Numbered from the stretch's first letter, positions 1 to 6,182 are shown. The stretch is 8,170 nt of DNA from Chloroflexota bacterium (GCA_020346965.1 CP070793.1:286697-294866), one strand, 5' to 3'. A program made the numbers and translations. Notes: generated from the letters alone by a model not told the origin.

Positions 1-1
1 G

Positions 2-373
2 GAGCCTAGCTTGGCTGCTCTCAGCGAAGACGCTCTCTTAACCGGCCTGGCCTGGGAGCACAGCATCAGCATGGTCGAGAACGATTTCTTCGGCCACGAA
101 CGATATCCCGGGGACAGGGGTCTTACCTACGAGCAGCCTTACGGGACTGCTCGAGGAGAGAACGTGGCAAAGATTCCGACCAGGCTGGTGACTCCAGGTC
201 CCTATCTTTCGCTACAAGAAGTATGTGAGTGGGCAGTCTCGGGCTGGATGGAGAGTCCCGGGCACAGAGCAAACATAGTAAACTCCGATTACACGGAGAC
301 AGGTATGGGCGTTGCATTCTCAGACGATTGGGACTACGTATACATAACCCAGATTTTCGAGGGCCCCAGCTAA
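2..373 (+). CDS. CAP/SCP-domain (PR-1-like) protein, 5' truncated by window edge
   Basis: This is the C-terminal part of a CAP-superfamily domain, usually found in secreted proteins. The frame is open to the window edge (E-P-S precedes the first possible TTG at 11), so the true start and any signal peptide lie outside. Visible CAP signatures, in order, are the A.EHS..M helix, FFGH (first conserved His), GENVA (conserved Glu), W..SPGHRANI (second His) and TETGMGVA followed by YITQIF (core strands). All the usual cavity residues appear present, so the fold should be intact. The domain ends within a few residues of the stop, so any extra domains must be N-terminal. Bacterial CAP proteins have been linked to many activities, and no specific substrate can be given. 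The gene converges on the monooxygenase-like gene at 476-781, with a diverged repeat between them. Confidence 0.88.
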   Translation, partial: EPSLAALSEDALLTGLAWEHSISMVENDFFGHERYPGDRGLTYEQPYGTARGENVAKIPTRLVTPGPYLSLQEVCEWAVSGWMESPGHRANIVNSDYTETGMGVAFSDDWDYVYITQIFEGPS

Positions 374-397
374 GAAGAGGAACTCGAACTACAACAT

Positions 398-522
398 CCC
401 CTATTTATCTCTGTGGCTCGATAATCACTTTCGGAACACTGATGCGTGCTATGTGGGGCAAAGAATGGCGCTTCATTAGCTCCACTCTATTGTGGGCAGT
501 GTTCTGTATGCTGTCAATCTGG
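398..522. repeat. Dispersed diverged repeat, copy A (about 125 bp)
   Basis: This stretch matches 927-1043 (copy B) in two well-spaced blocks. The first is at 398-431 (CTATTTATCTC.GTGGCTCG type) and the second starts at ACTCTATTGTGGGC (484). The spacing between the blocks is 86 nt here and 87 nt in copy B. The right-hand part (448-522) also matches copy C at 6314-6391. Most differences in the matching blocks are transitions, as expected of old copies. The right end overlaps the last 15 codons and the stop of the minus-strand ABM gene. No transposase or clear terminal inverted repeat is visible. Confidence 0.6.
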
Positions 523-781
523 CCGCTCCGATGACAACTGCTTTGGCTTCTTGAAGTTGTCGGAGCAAATCCTTCGTTTTCTTTGACTCCTCCCATGCCC
601 TCCAGTTTTCAATCGTCTGCCATGTGGTTACCATTACGATGACAGATTGATCCTCCTCGCTGACGAGATTCTCGGCGCTAACGAAACCGGCATATTCCAT
701 GGCATGCGACCTGAGTTGTTTGAATATGGACTCTACGTCCTTATAATTCGAAACCTGGTATCCTATGATACCTCTTATCAT
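476..781 (-). CDS. Antibiotic biosynthesis monooxygenase (ABM)-fold small protein
   Basis: This 101-residue protein has the ABM/dimeric alpha-beta-barrel layout. A first strand (IRGIIGYQV) leads into a helix (YKDVESIFKQLRSHAMEY), then GFVSAENLVSEED, a central strand (SVIVMVTTW), the helix with ENW.AWEESKKT, and a last strand (AVVIGAARL). This compact fold occurs in small quinol-type monooxygenases, heme-degrading enzymes and many proteins of unknown role. No substrate can be named from sequence. The ATG start is supported by GAAAGGAGG ending 5 nt upstream (AGGAGG at 787-792). The last roughly 15 residues (87-101) and the stop codon fall inside dispersed repeat copy A. The C-terminal tail may therefore have been rewritten by that repeat. 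The product has no signal peptide and should be cytoplasmic. It appears to be transcribed alone. Confidence 0.82.
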   Translation of the reverse strand: MIRGIIGYQVSNYKDVESIFKQLRSHAMEYAGFVSAENLVSEEDQSVIVMVTTWQTIENWRAWEESKKTKDLLRQLQEAKAVVIGAARLTAYRTLPTIEWS

Positions 782-871
782 TGTCGCCTCCTTTCATCTC
801 TCGCCTGCAGGCTCCTTCCCTGTTATGCCTCAGGCTACCTCGTCGAATGTTACCTTATATGTGCCGATTTC

Positions 872-900
872 AGTCTAGCTGTCCACTGTGTAATTGTCAA
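872..900 (-). promoter_or_regulatory. Candidate sigma-70 promoter for the ABM gene
   Basis: On the minus strand, a perfect -35 TTGACA (895-900) is followed after 17 bp by TAGACT (872-877), which matches four of six bases of the -10 consensus. It would give a leader of about 85 nt before the ABM start. Only one copy exists in the window, so there is no conservation support. Confidence 0.4.
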
Positions 901-926
901 CGCGCCTGGCACACATCGGAGGGCTG

Positions 927-1043
927 CCTCTATCTATCTCCGCGGCTCGCCAATCACCTTTAATCCGCTAACCCCAGCCCGGTGAGAGCAAAGACCGATG
1001 CCTGATCAGACCTACTCTACTATAGGCATCGTCCTATCAACAG
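927..1043. repeat. Dispersed diverged repeat, copy B, with internal inverted repeat
   Basis: This is the partner of copy A (398-522), with the same two blocks at nearly the same spacing. It lies between the FN3-like gene and the ABM gene, in an otherwise gene-free stretch (782-1063). It contains a perfect 8-bp inverted repeat, CGATGCCT (996-1003) and AGGCATCG (1024-1031), with a 20-nt loop. The inverted repeat lies just past the stop of the minus-strand operon and could slow or end transcription. It has no clear U-run, so it is not a textbook terminator. Confidence 0.55.
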
Positions 1044-1063
1044 GTGAGGTGACGGGCAGCTCC

Positions 1064-1534
1064 CTACCATAACCACCACAAAAATGTTGGGTATATGAAT
1101 TCCAGAAGTAGGCTGGCCAGCCATCCTCCCCGTCGTCCCGGGGCAGGGAGGGTAGTAAACGTGTACTCATCCGATACCGACTCCGCGCCCCCTGCCGCCG
1201 ACCTGACGCGACAATAATAGGTTGTAGACGGAGACAGCTTGTTCAGAGTCATCTTGTGCTCCGAAACTGAAGCTTTTCGCTCGCGAGTATAGTAGGCATA
1301 ATCAACAATATTATCGTGCGAAACTGTATCGTAGAATACCTGTGAACTGGCATCGCCATTTGTTTTCCAGGATACGGTAGCTGTCAAATGACCGATGCGT
1401 GAGGTAGATACTTCATAGGTTACCAGTGGAACAGAGCCGGTAATCGTCGTAGACCCGGTTACTGCCATGACATGCCCGGCGACCAACATCAGGCAGAGCA
1501 GTAGAATCACACAGCAGGCTGTTTTCCATTTCAT
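1064..1534 (-). CDS. Secreted FN3-like protein with hydrophobic C-terminal tail
   Basis: This 156-residue protein starts with a signal peptide (K-W-K then a Cys/Leu-rich core, about residues 1-24, ending near VMA). A single beta-sandwich of the fibronectin III / purple-acid-phosphatase N-terminal type follows at about 43-128. Its signs are TATVSWKTNGDASSQVFYD, the H.MTL..LSPSTTYYCRVRS strand pair and the closing YTFTTLPAP. After RRGG the protein ends in a hydrophobic, aromatic-rich run to FLWWLW (about 137-156), which could be a short membrane anchor lacking a following positive tail. No catalytic domain is present, so a binding or scaffold role is likely. The start ATG directly follows the TAG of the upstream DUF916-like gene, with only a weak GAAGG upstream, so translation is probably coupled. 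It is the last gene of the operon. Confidence 0.75.
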   Translation of the reverse strand: MKWKTACCVILLLCLMLVAGHVMAVTGSTTITGSVPLVTYEVSTSRIGHLTATVSWKTNGDASSQVFYDTVSHDNIVDYAYYTRERKASVSEHKMTLNKLSPSTTYYCRVRSAAGGAESVSDEYTFTTLPAPGRRGGWLASLLLEFIYPTFLWWLW

Positions 1535-2857
1535 CTAACTGGTACGCCTTCGTCTAACGACGAGAAAATAGACCAGTAAACCGATGACTATAACGCCACC
1601 CACCACACCACCGATTAATGCCCAGTTCATCCCGGCAGGCGGCCCCACCATAATTGCCCAGACGCTGAGCTGATTGGTTTCAGCGCTAATTGTCATCGCT
1701 CCGCGGTCCAGGCTCGTATCAAGCACTGTCCATTGGCTGTCCGCCGTGTCCCAGCGGGCCAACTTCAACCTGGTCGCGTCACCCCCGGCACATTCCAGGT
1801 CTGCCGACAGGTATTTCACAGTTACCGTTGCCTCCTTGGCCAGCAGGCCGGGCAGCCCGTCAATGCGAAAGGCGGTCGCCGCCAGGCTATAGCCGGGCGG
1901 CAGCGGGGCAAGCTGGTCCAGCGGATAGCTCCGCAGTGAAATTTCCACATCGCTGAATACCGCGCCCTCGGGAAAGCTGATGGAGAACCTGCCGTCCTCT
2001 GTCTGCAGGGTTGCGGCGCTGTCGGCGGTGAGAGTTATGCTGACTGGCGGGGACGGCGGCACATAGGGCATTCCTATTTCAAAGCTGCCTGCCGCTTCAT
2101 CAAGCAGGGTGCCGTCCTCGAGATAAACGCTGGCCTGTGCACCATATGTGCCCGGATCAAGGTCACTGCCGGGAATCCATTCTGCTACAAGCTCCCGGGA
2201 ATATCCGGGTATTACTACTGCCCAGCTCGTCCTTGCAGCGTCCAGGACATCACCCCGGGCATCGAAAATGGTTATACTGCTTTGGACCTCGTAGTGGACA
2301 TTACCTTCATTTGCATACGTTACTTTTATTGGAATGGGCTCGCCGGATTCAACCAGCTCAGATCCGATGAACTCTATACTGCCCTGCTCTACCAATTGCG
2401 ACCCGGCGATGGTGAGCTTGACCAGAATGCCCATACGGCTGATCGTCGTAATGGGCTCATCGCCTCCGGGCGCGCCGATAACGAGGACGACAGCGTATCT
2501 GCCACCGTCAATCCCCTGGGGAACGGAGACAGTTAGTTCTATCTCCTGGCTTTCCCCCGGCTCAAGCGCGAATTCGGCAGGATTGAAGCTGATGTATGGC
2601 GCCGCCGATAAAGGGTTGGTATCGGGTTCCAGCACTTCAGTGCTGCCGCTTGTTCCCTGCCCGTAACCGGCCAGTTGAACCTCGAAATCCATGGGTCTAT
2701 CTGAATCGTTGCTTACGGTAATGGAGGGCAGGGTATGCTGACCTTCCGGCACCAGCATATCCATGGAGCCGGGACTGATAGCTATCTGGGCCAGGGCTGG
2801 AGAAATGAGCAGCGCCAGTGCCGCCACTCCTGTAAATATGCCGGCAATAATCTTCAT
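1535..2857 (-). CDS. DUF916-like membrane-anchored surface protein with ZU5-like domain
   Basis: This 440-residue protein has a signal peptide (about 1-23, ending ALA) and a beta-sandwich at about 25-153. The pattern AISPGSMDMLVPEGQ, ITVSNDSD, FEVQL, G, F.LEPGESQEIELTVSVP and GGRYAVV is very like DUF916 (WxL-interacting proteins) and related chaperone-type domains. A second Ig-like sandwich spans about 155-262 (VTYANEGNVHYEV, PGTYGAQASVY). After a PPSPP linker comes a ZU5-like domain at about 273-404 (FPEGAVFSDVEISLRS, PPGYSL, W.VLDT, SVWAI). It ends with one membrane helix (411-434) and RRRR, which places the bulk outside the cell. The start overlaps the protease stop by ATGA, and there is little Shine-Dalgarno sequence, so translation is probably coupled. 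It probably binds or tethers the neighbouring secreted proteins. The DUF916 label rests on pattern and context only. Confidence 0.75.
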   Translation of the reverse strand: MKIIAGIFTGVAALALLISPALAQIAISPGSMDMLVPEGQHTLPSITVSNDSDRPMDFEVQLAGYGQGTSGSTEVLEPDTNPLSAAPYISFNPAEFALEPGESQEIELTVSVPQGIDGGRYAVVLVIGAPGGDEPITTISRMGILVKLTIAGSQLVEQGSIEFIGSELVESGEPIPIKVTYANEGNVHYEVQSSITIFDARGDVLDAARTSWAVVIPGYSRELVAEWIPGSDLDPGTYGAQASVYLEDGTLLDEAAGSFEIGMPYVPPSPPVSITLTADSAATLQTEDGRFSISFPEGAVFSDVEISLRSYPLDQLAPLPPGYSLAATAFRIDGLPGLLAKEATVTVKYLSADLECAGGDATRLKLARWDTADSQWTVLDTSLDRGAMTISAETNQLSVWAIMVGPPAGMNWALIGGVVGGVIVIGLLVYFLVVRRRRTS

Positions 2858-4272
2858 TTCTCGGTCACTGTAAAGGTAATCGTTATAGTATAACCCGCCG
2901 CAATCGCATCTGTGTAGGCGACCGTCTGGCTAACGTAGAATGGCACATCATACGTGCCGGCCTCATCTACATCCAGGAAGGTCTGCGATGTATCCGCCGG
3001 GCCAAGATTATCAGCAGCGGGCCCCACTAATAACCTATTAGCCAGCACGTAGCTTCCACTGACCATATAGCCCGTATTGCTCGCCTTGGCATCCACGCCG
3101 GTCACGGTGTAACCGGCTGAGTTGTCGCCCGCCAGGCTTCCGGTGGAATTGCCGGTGCCAGTCCCGCCCGGAGCCATTCCGCCCAGCCCTATCGCCGGGG
3201 GCGCGGCGAATGTGTATCCCGGAGGGGCAACTGAAATGCCAAGCTCGTCGATTATATAACTCGCCTTGCATACAATAGAGTAGTCAACACCGCCAGCGAA
3301 AACCAGCCCCACAAGGCTGCCATCTCTATCCACCGCGGCGCCGGAGTCACCATCGCCTGAGAATGGCTTATGTACTACAATCTGGTCATCGAAGTACGCA
3401 TATTTATTCGTGTCGTACTCAACCCAGACAGCGGCATTGGTAACATATACCTCGCTTTCAGTTACTCCAGTCGTCCGGCCGGATTTTCTCACAGTATCCT
3501 CCTCTGCAACCGTGGTTGTGCCCCACACTTGGTAGTCGCCCGTCTCACTGAACTGCCAGCCGCCCAGTCCCTCAACTTCAGGATCGATGGTGGCTATGGC
3601 TGCATCGGCGTAGTTATGGGTCGGATTAGGTATATTGGGATTATTGTGGAAAACGATAGGGATGTAACTCTCGAGTATACCGACCTGATTGGTCGATGTC
3701 CCGCCATCCAGGGTCCCCGGTTGAATAATTGCTGTCCCCGATTCAAGAAAAGTACTGTCGTCGGGGTCCATCGCTATAACATGGGCATTTGACAATATCT
3801 TGTCATCGTAAGTTACCATGCCCAGGGTTCCGGCATAAACATAAATTTCCCCGGCCAGGGCTGATACGCTTATCCCTCCGAGAAGCGGCCTGACCACCCC
3901 GGTTCTGTCCGGGCTTATCTGATTGGCCTGGCTGGGTACTATTGGTTCTCCTACCGCAGCGGGAAGTGCCTGGAATATCCCGGTGACCTCCGCTCGCACG
4001 GGGAAGCCTTCAAAGCGGTCGGGGACAGTTGCCCTCGCCTGTTCATTCTCCAGGAAGACCACGACTTCTCCCGTTTCCTCCAGGTGGGCGATGCCCGCAA
4101 ATCCGGGCACGCTTATTAGTTGCTGCTCCAGGACTTCCCGTGCCTCCGCCAGTGGCTTTTCCTGGCTTGCATCCTCGCCGGCCAGAGGCGGCCCGGACGT
4201 GAAGAACAGAAGCCCGGAAACGGCCAGCAATGCTATGACAACGCGCGTCATTATCTTCACATCACGGTTCAC
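2854..4272 (-). CDS. Secreted trypsin-like (S1-fold) serine protease with C-terminal WxL-like domain
   Basis: This 472-residue protein has an N-terminal hydrophobic segment (about 9-31). A small region follows with the VPGFAGIA, VVVFLE and FEGFPVRAEVTGIFQA strands that often precede bacterial S1-like proteases. In the protease domain (about 120-347) the likely triad is His164 (LSNAHVIA), Asp223 (NYADAAIATID) and Ser310 (FSGDGDSGAAV), with the characteristic KSGRTTGVTE at 263-272. Residues about 350-472 align along their length with the two neighbouring small secreted proteins, so this is a protease fused to their domain. The usual call starts at GTG 4270-4272. An in-frame GTG four codons later (4258-4260, giving M-K-I-M-T-R) has better spacing to AGGGTGA and could be the real start. 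The gene sits 116 nt after the upstream small-protein gene with no clear terminator between, and it overlaps the next gene by 4 nt. Confidence 0.88.
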   Translation of the reverse strand: MNRDVKIMTRVVIALLAVSGLLFFTSGPPLAGEDASQEKPLAEAREVLEQQLISVPGFAGIAHLEETGEVVVFLENEQARATVPDRFEGFPVRAEVTGIFQALPAAVGEPIVPSQANQISPDRTGVVRPLLGGISVSALAGEIYVYAGTLGMVTYDDKILSNAHVIAMDPDDSTFLESGTAIIQPGTLDGGTSTNQVGILESYIPIVFHNNPNIPNPTHNYADAAIATIDPEVEGLGGWQFSETGDYQVWGTTTVAEEDTVRKSGRTTGVTESEVYVTNAAVWVEYDTNKYAYFDDQIVVHKPFSGDGDSGAAVDRDGSLVGLVFAGGVDYSIVCKASYIIDELGISVAPPGYTFAAPPAIGLGGMAPGGTGTGNSTGSLAGDNSAGYTVTGVDAKASNTGYMVSGSYVLANRLLVGPAADNLGPADTSQTFLDVDEAGTYDVPFYVSQTVAYTDAIAAGYTITITFTVTEK

Positions 4273-4295
4273 CCTGCTATCTCATAGAATAGCGC

Positions 4296-4360
4296 AGCCA
4301 CCTTGATACACACAAATCAGTATCTGCTCACCCGGCACCGCTATTTGAGCCGAGTTCAGG
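4296..4360 (-). repeat. 3' block of tandem duplication, copy 1
   Basis: This 65-nt stretch after the first small-protein gene aligns without gaps to 5361-5425, with about 44 of 65 bases equal by eye. Read on the minus strand in one frame, both copies translate to a related string around L-N-{A/S}-A and V-P-G-E. In this copy the reading stays open upstream into the small-protein gene and ends at TGA. No start codon is evident. It may be the relic of a third gene carried by the ancestral unit. Confidence 0.5.
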
Positions 4361-4388
4361 GCAGCTTCTATTTCGTCTGTATCGGGCT

Positions 4389-4883
4389 TTACGGATTCGC
4401 TACAACCGTGAAGGTAATCTCTATCGAGTAGTCTGAGCCGACCGCATCGGTATGGGTAACCAGCTGGCTAGCAAAGAGCGAAAACGTAACGTCCGTCGGA
4501 CCCGAAGTATCTACGAATGTCTTTGAAGTATCGGCCGACACGTAGTTAGCGTCTTCATCGCTTATTTCGTGCCTATTTGTAAGTACTGGGGCCCCGCCCG
4601 CGCAAGTCATGTAGCCCGTGTCGGTTACCTTTTCGTCTGTCCCGGTCACCGTGTAGCCATTGGCATTATTGCCGACTAGGCTGCCGTCAGTGGAGCTGCC
4701 CTTGTAGGGCGTGTCACTTGGAGTCATACTGCCAAGGTATATGGGGCCCGGCGCTGCAAAGGTATAGCCTTCCACCACCTCCCCCATAACGTAGGTGCTG
4801 TCAGCAGCTGAGACCACACCCGGCAGGACCGAGATTGTCACCAGTGTCAGCAATACTCCAAAAGTCAGAATTCTCCTTTTCAT
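4389..4883 (-). CDS. Small secreted WxL-like domain protein, paralogue 1
   Basis: This 164-residue protein has a clear signal peptide (M-K-R-R-I then a Leu/Val core, ending VVSAAD near 27). The rest is one domain: GYTFAAPGPIYLGSMTP (39-55), GYTVTGTDEK (77-86), TGYM (89-92), VLTNRHEIS (100-108), FSLFASQLV (134-142) and the last strand DYSIEITFTVVANP. The same order of motifs appears in the protein at 5455-5949 and in the protease C-terminus. It resembles the WxL cell-wall-binding domain, in which GW.L and LTWTL replace GYM and ITFTV here. The ATG is preceded by GAAGGAGG with 7-nt spacing. It has its own promoter and a structured leader, and the protease gene follows in the same direction. A surface-attached or protease-partner role is inferred. 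Confidence 0.8.
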   Translation of the reverse strand: MKRRILTFGVLLTLVTISVLPGVVSAADSTYVMGEVVEGYTFAAPGPIYLGSMTPSDTPYKGSSTDGSLVGNNANGYTVTGTDEKVTDTGYMTCAGGAPVLTNRHEISDEDANYVSADTSKTFVDTSGPTDVTFSLFASQLVTHTDAVGSDYSIEITFTVVANP

Positions 4884-5080
4884 AATTTGGCCTCCTTCTC
4901 ATATATTGTAGTTCCACCCCAGAGATATATTTGAGGTGTGCCTTCCCACCCAGGACCGACCCGCTTTCTCCTTGAGGAGAAAATATCCATGGGCATAGTA
5001 ATAGTCATTATTGGGTTTATGTTGTGTTGGTTTCGCAGTCTCTCCCCTTCCCCGAATTACTCCTGTATATTAGTCCTCTA
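4884..5080 (-). promoter_or_regulatory. Structured 5' leader of paralogue 1 mRNA (candidate cis-regulatory RNA)
   Basis: The leader of about 195 nt runs from the promoter to the start codon. On the minus-strand RNA it holds a purine-rich GGGGAAGGGGAGAGACT segment. A stem (arms 4949-4955 and 4986-4993) encloses a perfect 7-bp hairpin (4965-4971 with 4976-4982, loop of 4). A hairpin of 7 bp including one G-U pair (arms 4915-4921 and 4932-4938, 10-nt loop) sits just before the ribosome site. Each element has a counterpart in the leader at 5950-6147. It fits no riboswitch class I could recognise. Confidence 0.5.
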
Positions 5081-5086
5081 CTATCC

Positions 5087-5115
5087 ATTATAGTAATGAC
5101 ACCTGCCGCTGTAAA
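5087..5115 (-). promoter_or_regulatory. Sigma-70-type promoter of paralogue 1 (and probably the operon downstream)
   Basis: TTTACA (5110-5115) is followed after exactly 17 bp by a perfect TATAAT (5087-5092), on the minus strand. An A/T-rich stretch lies upstream. A 13-bp inverted repeat CATTA-3-TAATG (5086-5098) overlaps the -10 box and may be an operator. The same promoter, spacing and inverted repeat occur at 6154-6182, which makes the call strong. Confidence 0.85.
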
Positions 5116-5165
5116 GATGCCCTATCCTAACTTTAATTAACACCTCTGTACAACCTTCGCAATGG

Positions 5166-5360
5166 CACTGCATTCTGGGGCACGCAGGGATGATAGAATC
5201 AGTTCCTCGTCGTGTCGTCTAATTAGCTAGGGAAATACCATAATGAGCGGAGACAAGCTAAGAGGAAGCATAGAGTCAATATCCGTACCGTCAAATAACC
5301 TTAGAGTGTTAAACGCCAAGTATTCTGTTGCGGGGCAATGCTGTACGCACAGCACGGTAT
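5166..5360. other. Spacer between tandem units, no supported gene
   Basis: I see no conserved gene, RNA or clear terminator here. On the minus strand a 53-codon ORF runs from an ATG at 5386-5388 to TAG at 5227-5229, with AGGTGA upstream. It begins in the duplicated 3' block, but the equivalent reading frame in unit 1 stops early, so it is not supported as a gene. Confidence 0.5.
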
Positions 5361-5425
5361 AGCCAACGTGATATGCATACGGCAGCATTCGCTCACCTGG
5401 AACCGAGAGTCAGGCAGCGTTCAGG
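5361..5425 (-). repeat. 3' block of tandem duplication, copy 2
   Basis: This is the counterpart of 4296-4360. Its translation in the matching minus-strand frame is interrupted by TGA just before the V-P-G-E stretch, which copy 1 reads through. This supports decay of an ancestral reading frame, or coincidence in a conserved non-coding element. Confidence 0.5.
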
Positions 5426-5454
5426 TGCACCTTTGCTTCTTTGGTCCGTAGCTC

Positions 5455-5949
5455 TTACGACTTCTCTACAACGGTGAAGGTAATGTTTAAGCTGTATTCA
5501 CCGGGTTCGTCCGTATAATCGACCAACTGGCTGACATAGAGATCAATACTATCGGATGCGGGGCCCGAACTATCTATGTAAGTTATTCCAACATCAGCAG
5601 TCACGTATCCAATGTACTCCTCCTCGCCTATCTCAAGCTTATTGGTCAGTGGAGTACCTCCGCTGTTCGTCATGTAGCCCGCGTTGGTCGCCTTGATATC
5701 TGCGCCGCTCACTGTGTAGCCCGCGGGACTGTTGCCCCAGAAGTATCCGGGGGTCGACGTGTGGCCGTACCAGGTTACGCCAGCGCCACCCATGCTGCCA
5801 ATTTCTACTGCCCATGGCGCTTCGAAAACGTAAGCTCCTATTACAGTCCCACTAACAACAGTGGTATCAGCACCCAAAACCACACCCGGTACCGCCAGTA
5901 CGATCACCAGTACCAGCACCGCCCCAAAGGTCAGTATTCTTTTCTTCAC
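5455..5949 (-). CDS. Small secreted WxL-like domain protein, paralogue 2
   Basis: This 164-residue protein is the same length as its neighbour at 4389-4883. The signal peptide (M-K-K-R-I, Val/Leu core, ending VVLGAD near 27) is nearly identical. The mature domain carries AYVFEAPWAVEIGSMGG (39-55), GYTVSGADIKATNAGYM (77-93), PLTNKLEIGEE (100-110), IDLYVSQLVDYTD (135-147) and the closing EYSLNITFTVVEKS. The start is GTG (5947-5949), set by GAGGAGG with 7-nt spacing. No ATG is available at this point. It has its own promoter and leader. Whether transcription continues into paralogue 1 across the 570-bp gap is unclear, since no strong terminator is visible. The mature sequence is clearly diverged from paralogue 1, suggesting different partners or surface roles. 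Confidence 0.8.
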   Translation of the reverse strand: MKKRILTFGAVLVLVIVLAVPGVVLGADTTVVSGTVIGAYVFEAPWAVEIGSMGGAGVTWYGHTSTPGYFWGNSPAGYTVSGADIKATNAGYMTNSGGTPLTNKLEIGEEEYIGYVTADVGITYIDSSGPASDSIDLYVSQLVDYTDEPGEYSLNITFTVVEKS

Positions 5950-6147
5950 TGTTTGGCCTCCTCTTGTTTATTTGTGCTCCACCTCAGCAGTATATTTGAG
6001 GTGTGCATTATCTCCCGGGCACCGACTCGTCTCCTCCTTCAGAAGGTGAATTCCCCCGGGCAAGATAACAGTCGTCCTAGGGTTTGTGTTGCTTTGGTCT
6101 CGAAGTCTCTCCCCTTCCCGGATTTACCTCTGTATATTAGTCCTCTA
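5950..6147 (-). promoter_or_regulatory. Structured 5' leader of paralogue 2 mRNA (candidate cis-regulatory RNA)
   Basis: This is the counterpart of the leader at 4884-5080 and nearly equal in length. A long stem pairs 6008-6019 with 6055-6068: CCCGGG with CCCGGG, then TTATCT with AGATAA, with a 2-nt bulge. It encloses a small hairpin (6036-6040 with 6042-6046, one-base loop). A perfect 7-bp hairpin (5980-5986 with 5997-6003, 10-nt loop) lies just upstream of GAGGAGG. The pairing is kept relative to the other leader although the bases differ. Confidence 0.5.
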
Positions 6148-6153
6148 TTATCC

Positions 6154-6182
6154 ATTATAGTAATGACACCTGTCGCTGTAAA
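6154..6182 (-). promoter_or_regulatory. Sigma-70-type promoter of paralogue 2
   Basis: TTTACA (6177-6182), a 17-bp spacer and TATAAT (6154-6159) lie on the minus strand. The same CATTA-3-TAATG inverted repeat covers the -10 box (6153-6165). Transcription should begin near 6147. Confidence 0.85.

Larger units (their letters stand above)
4296..5165. repeat. Tandem duplication unit 1 (about 870 bp)
   Basis: The unit contains promoter, leader, small secreted protein gene and 3' block. It matches 5361-6233 at a constant offset of about 1066 bp. The start codons differ by 1066, the stops by 1066 and the -10 boxes by 1067. A spacer of about 195 bp separates the two units. The copies are old, because the proteins have diverged strongly while the promoter has not. 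Confidence 0.75.

Noticed and set aside
647..985. Plus-strand ORF of 112 codons
   Set aside because: It is the shadow of the ABM gene and the repeat region, without a ribosome site or domain-like pattern.
996..1031. Intrinsic terminator for the minus-strand operon
   Set aside because: The 8-bp stem has a 20-nt loop and no U-run follows, so it is noted only as an inverted repeat.
3370..4306. Two long plus-strand ORFs (3370-3792 and 3923-4306)
   Set aside because: They lie antisense inside the protease gene, whose catalytic motifs and domains are clear, and their translations look random.
5227..5388. Minus-strand ORF of 53 codons with AGGTGA upstream of its ATG
   Set aside because: It starts inside the duplicated 3' block, the matching frame in unit 1 ends early, and the translation shows no recognisable domain.
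4884..6147. c-di-GMP or other known riboswitch in the leaders
   Set aside because: No GEMM-type core or other familiar riboswitch signature could be matched, so only a generic structured leader is claimed.
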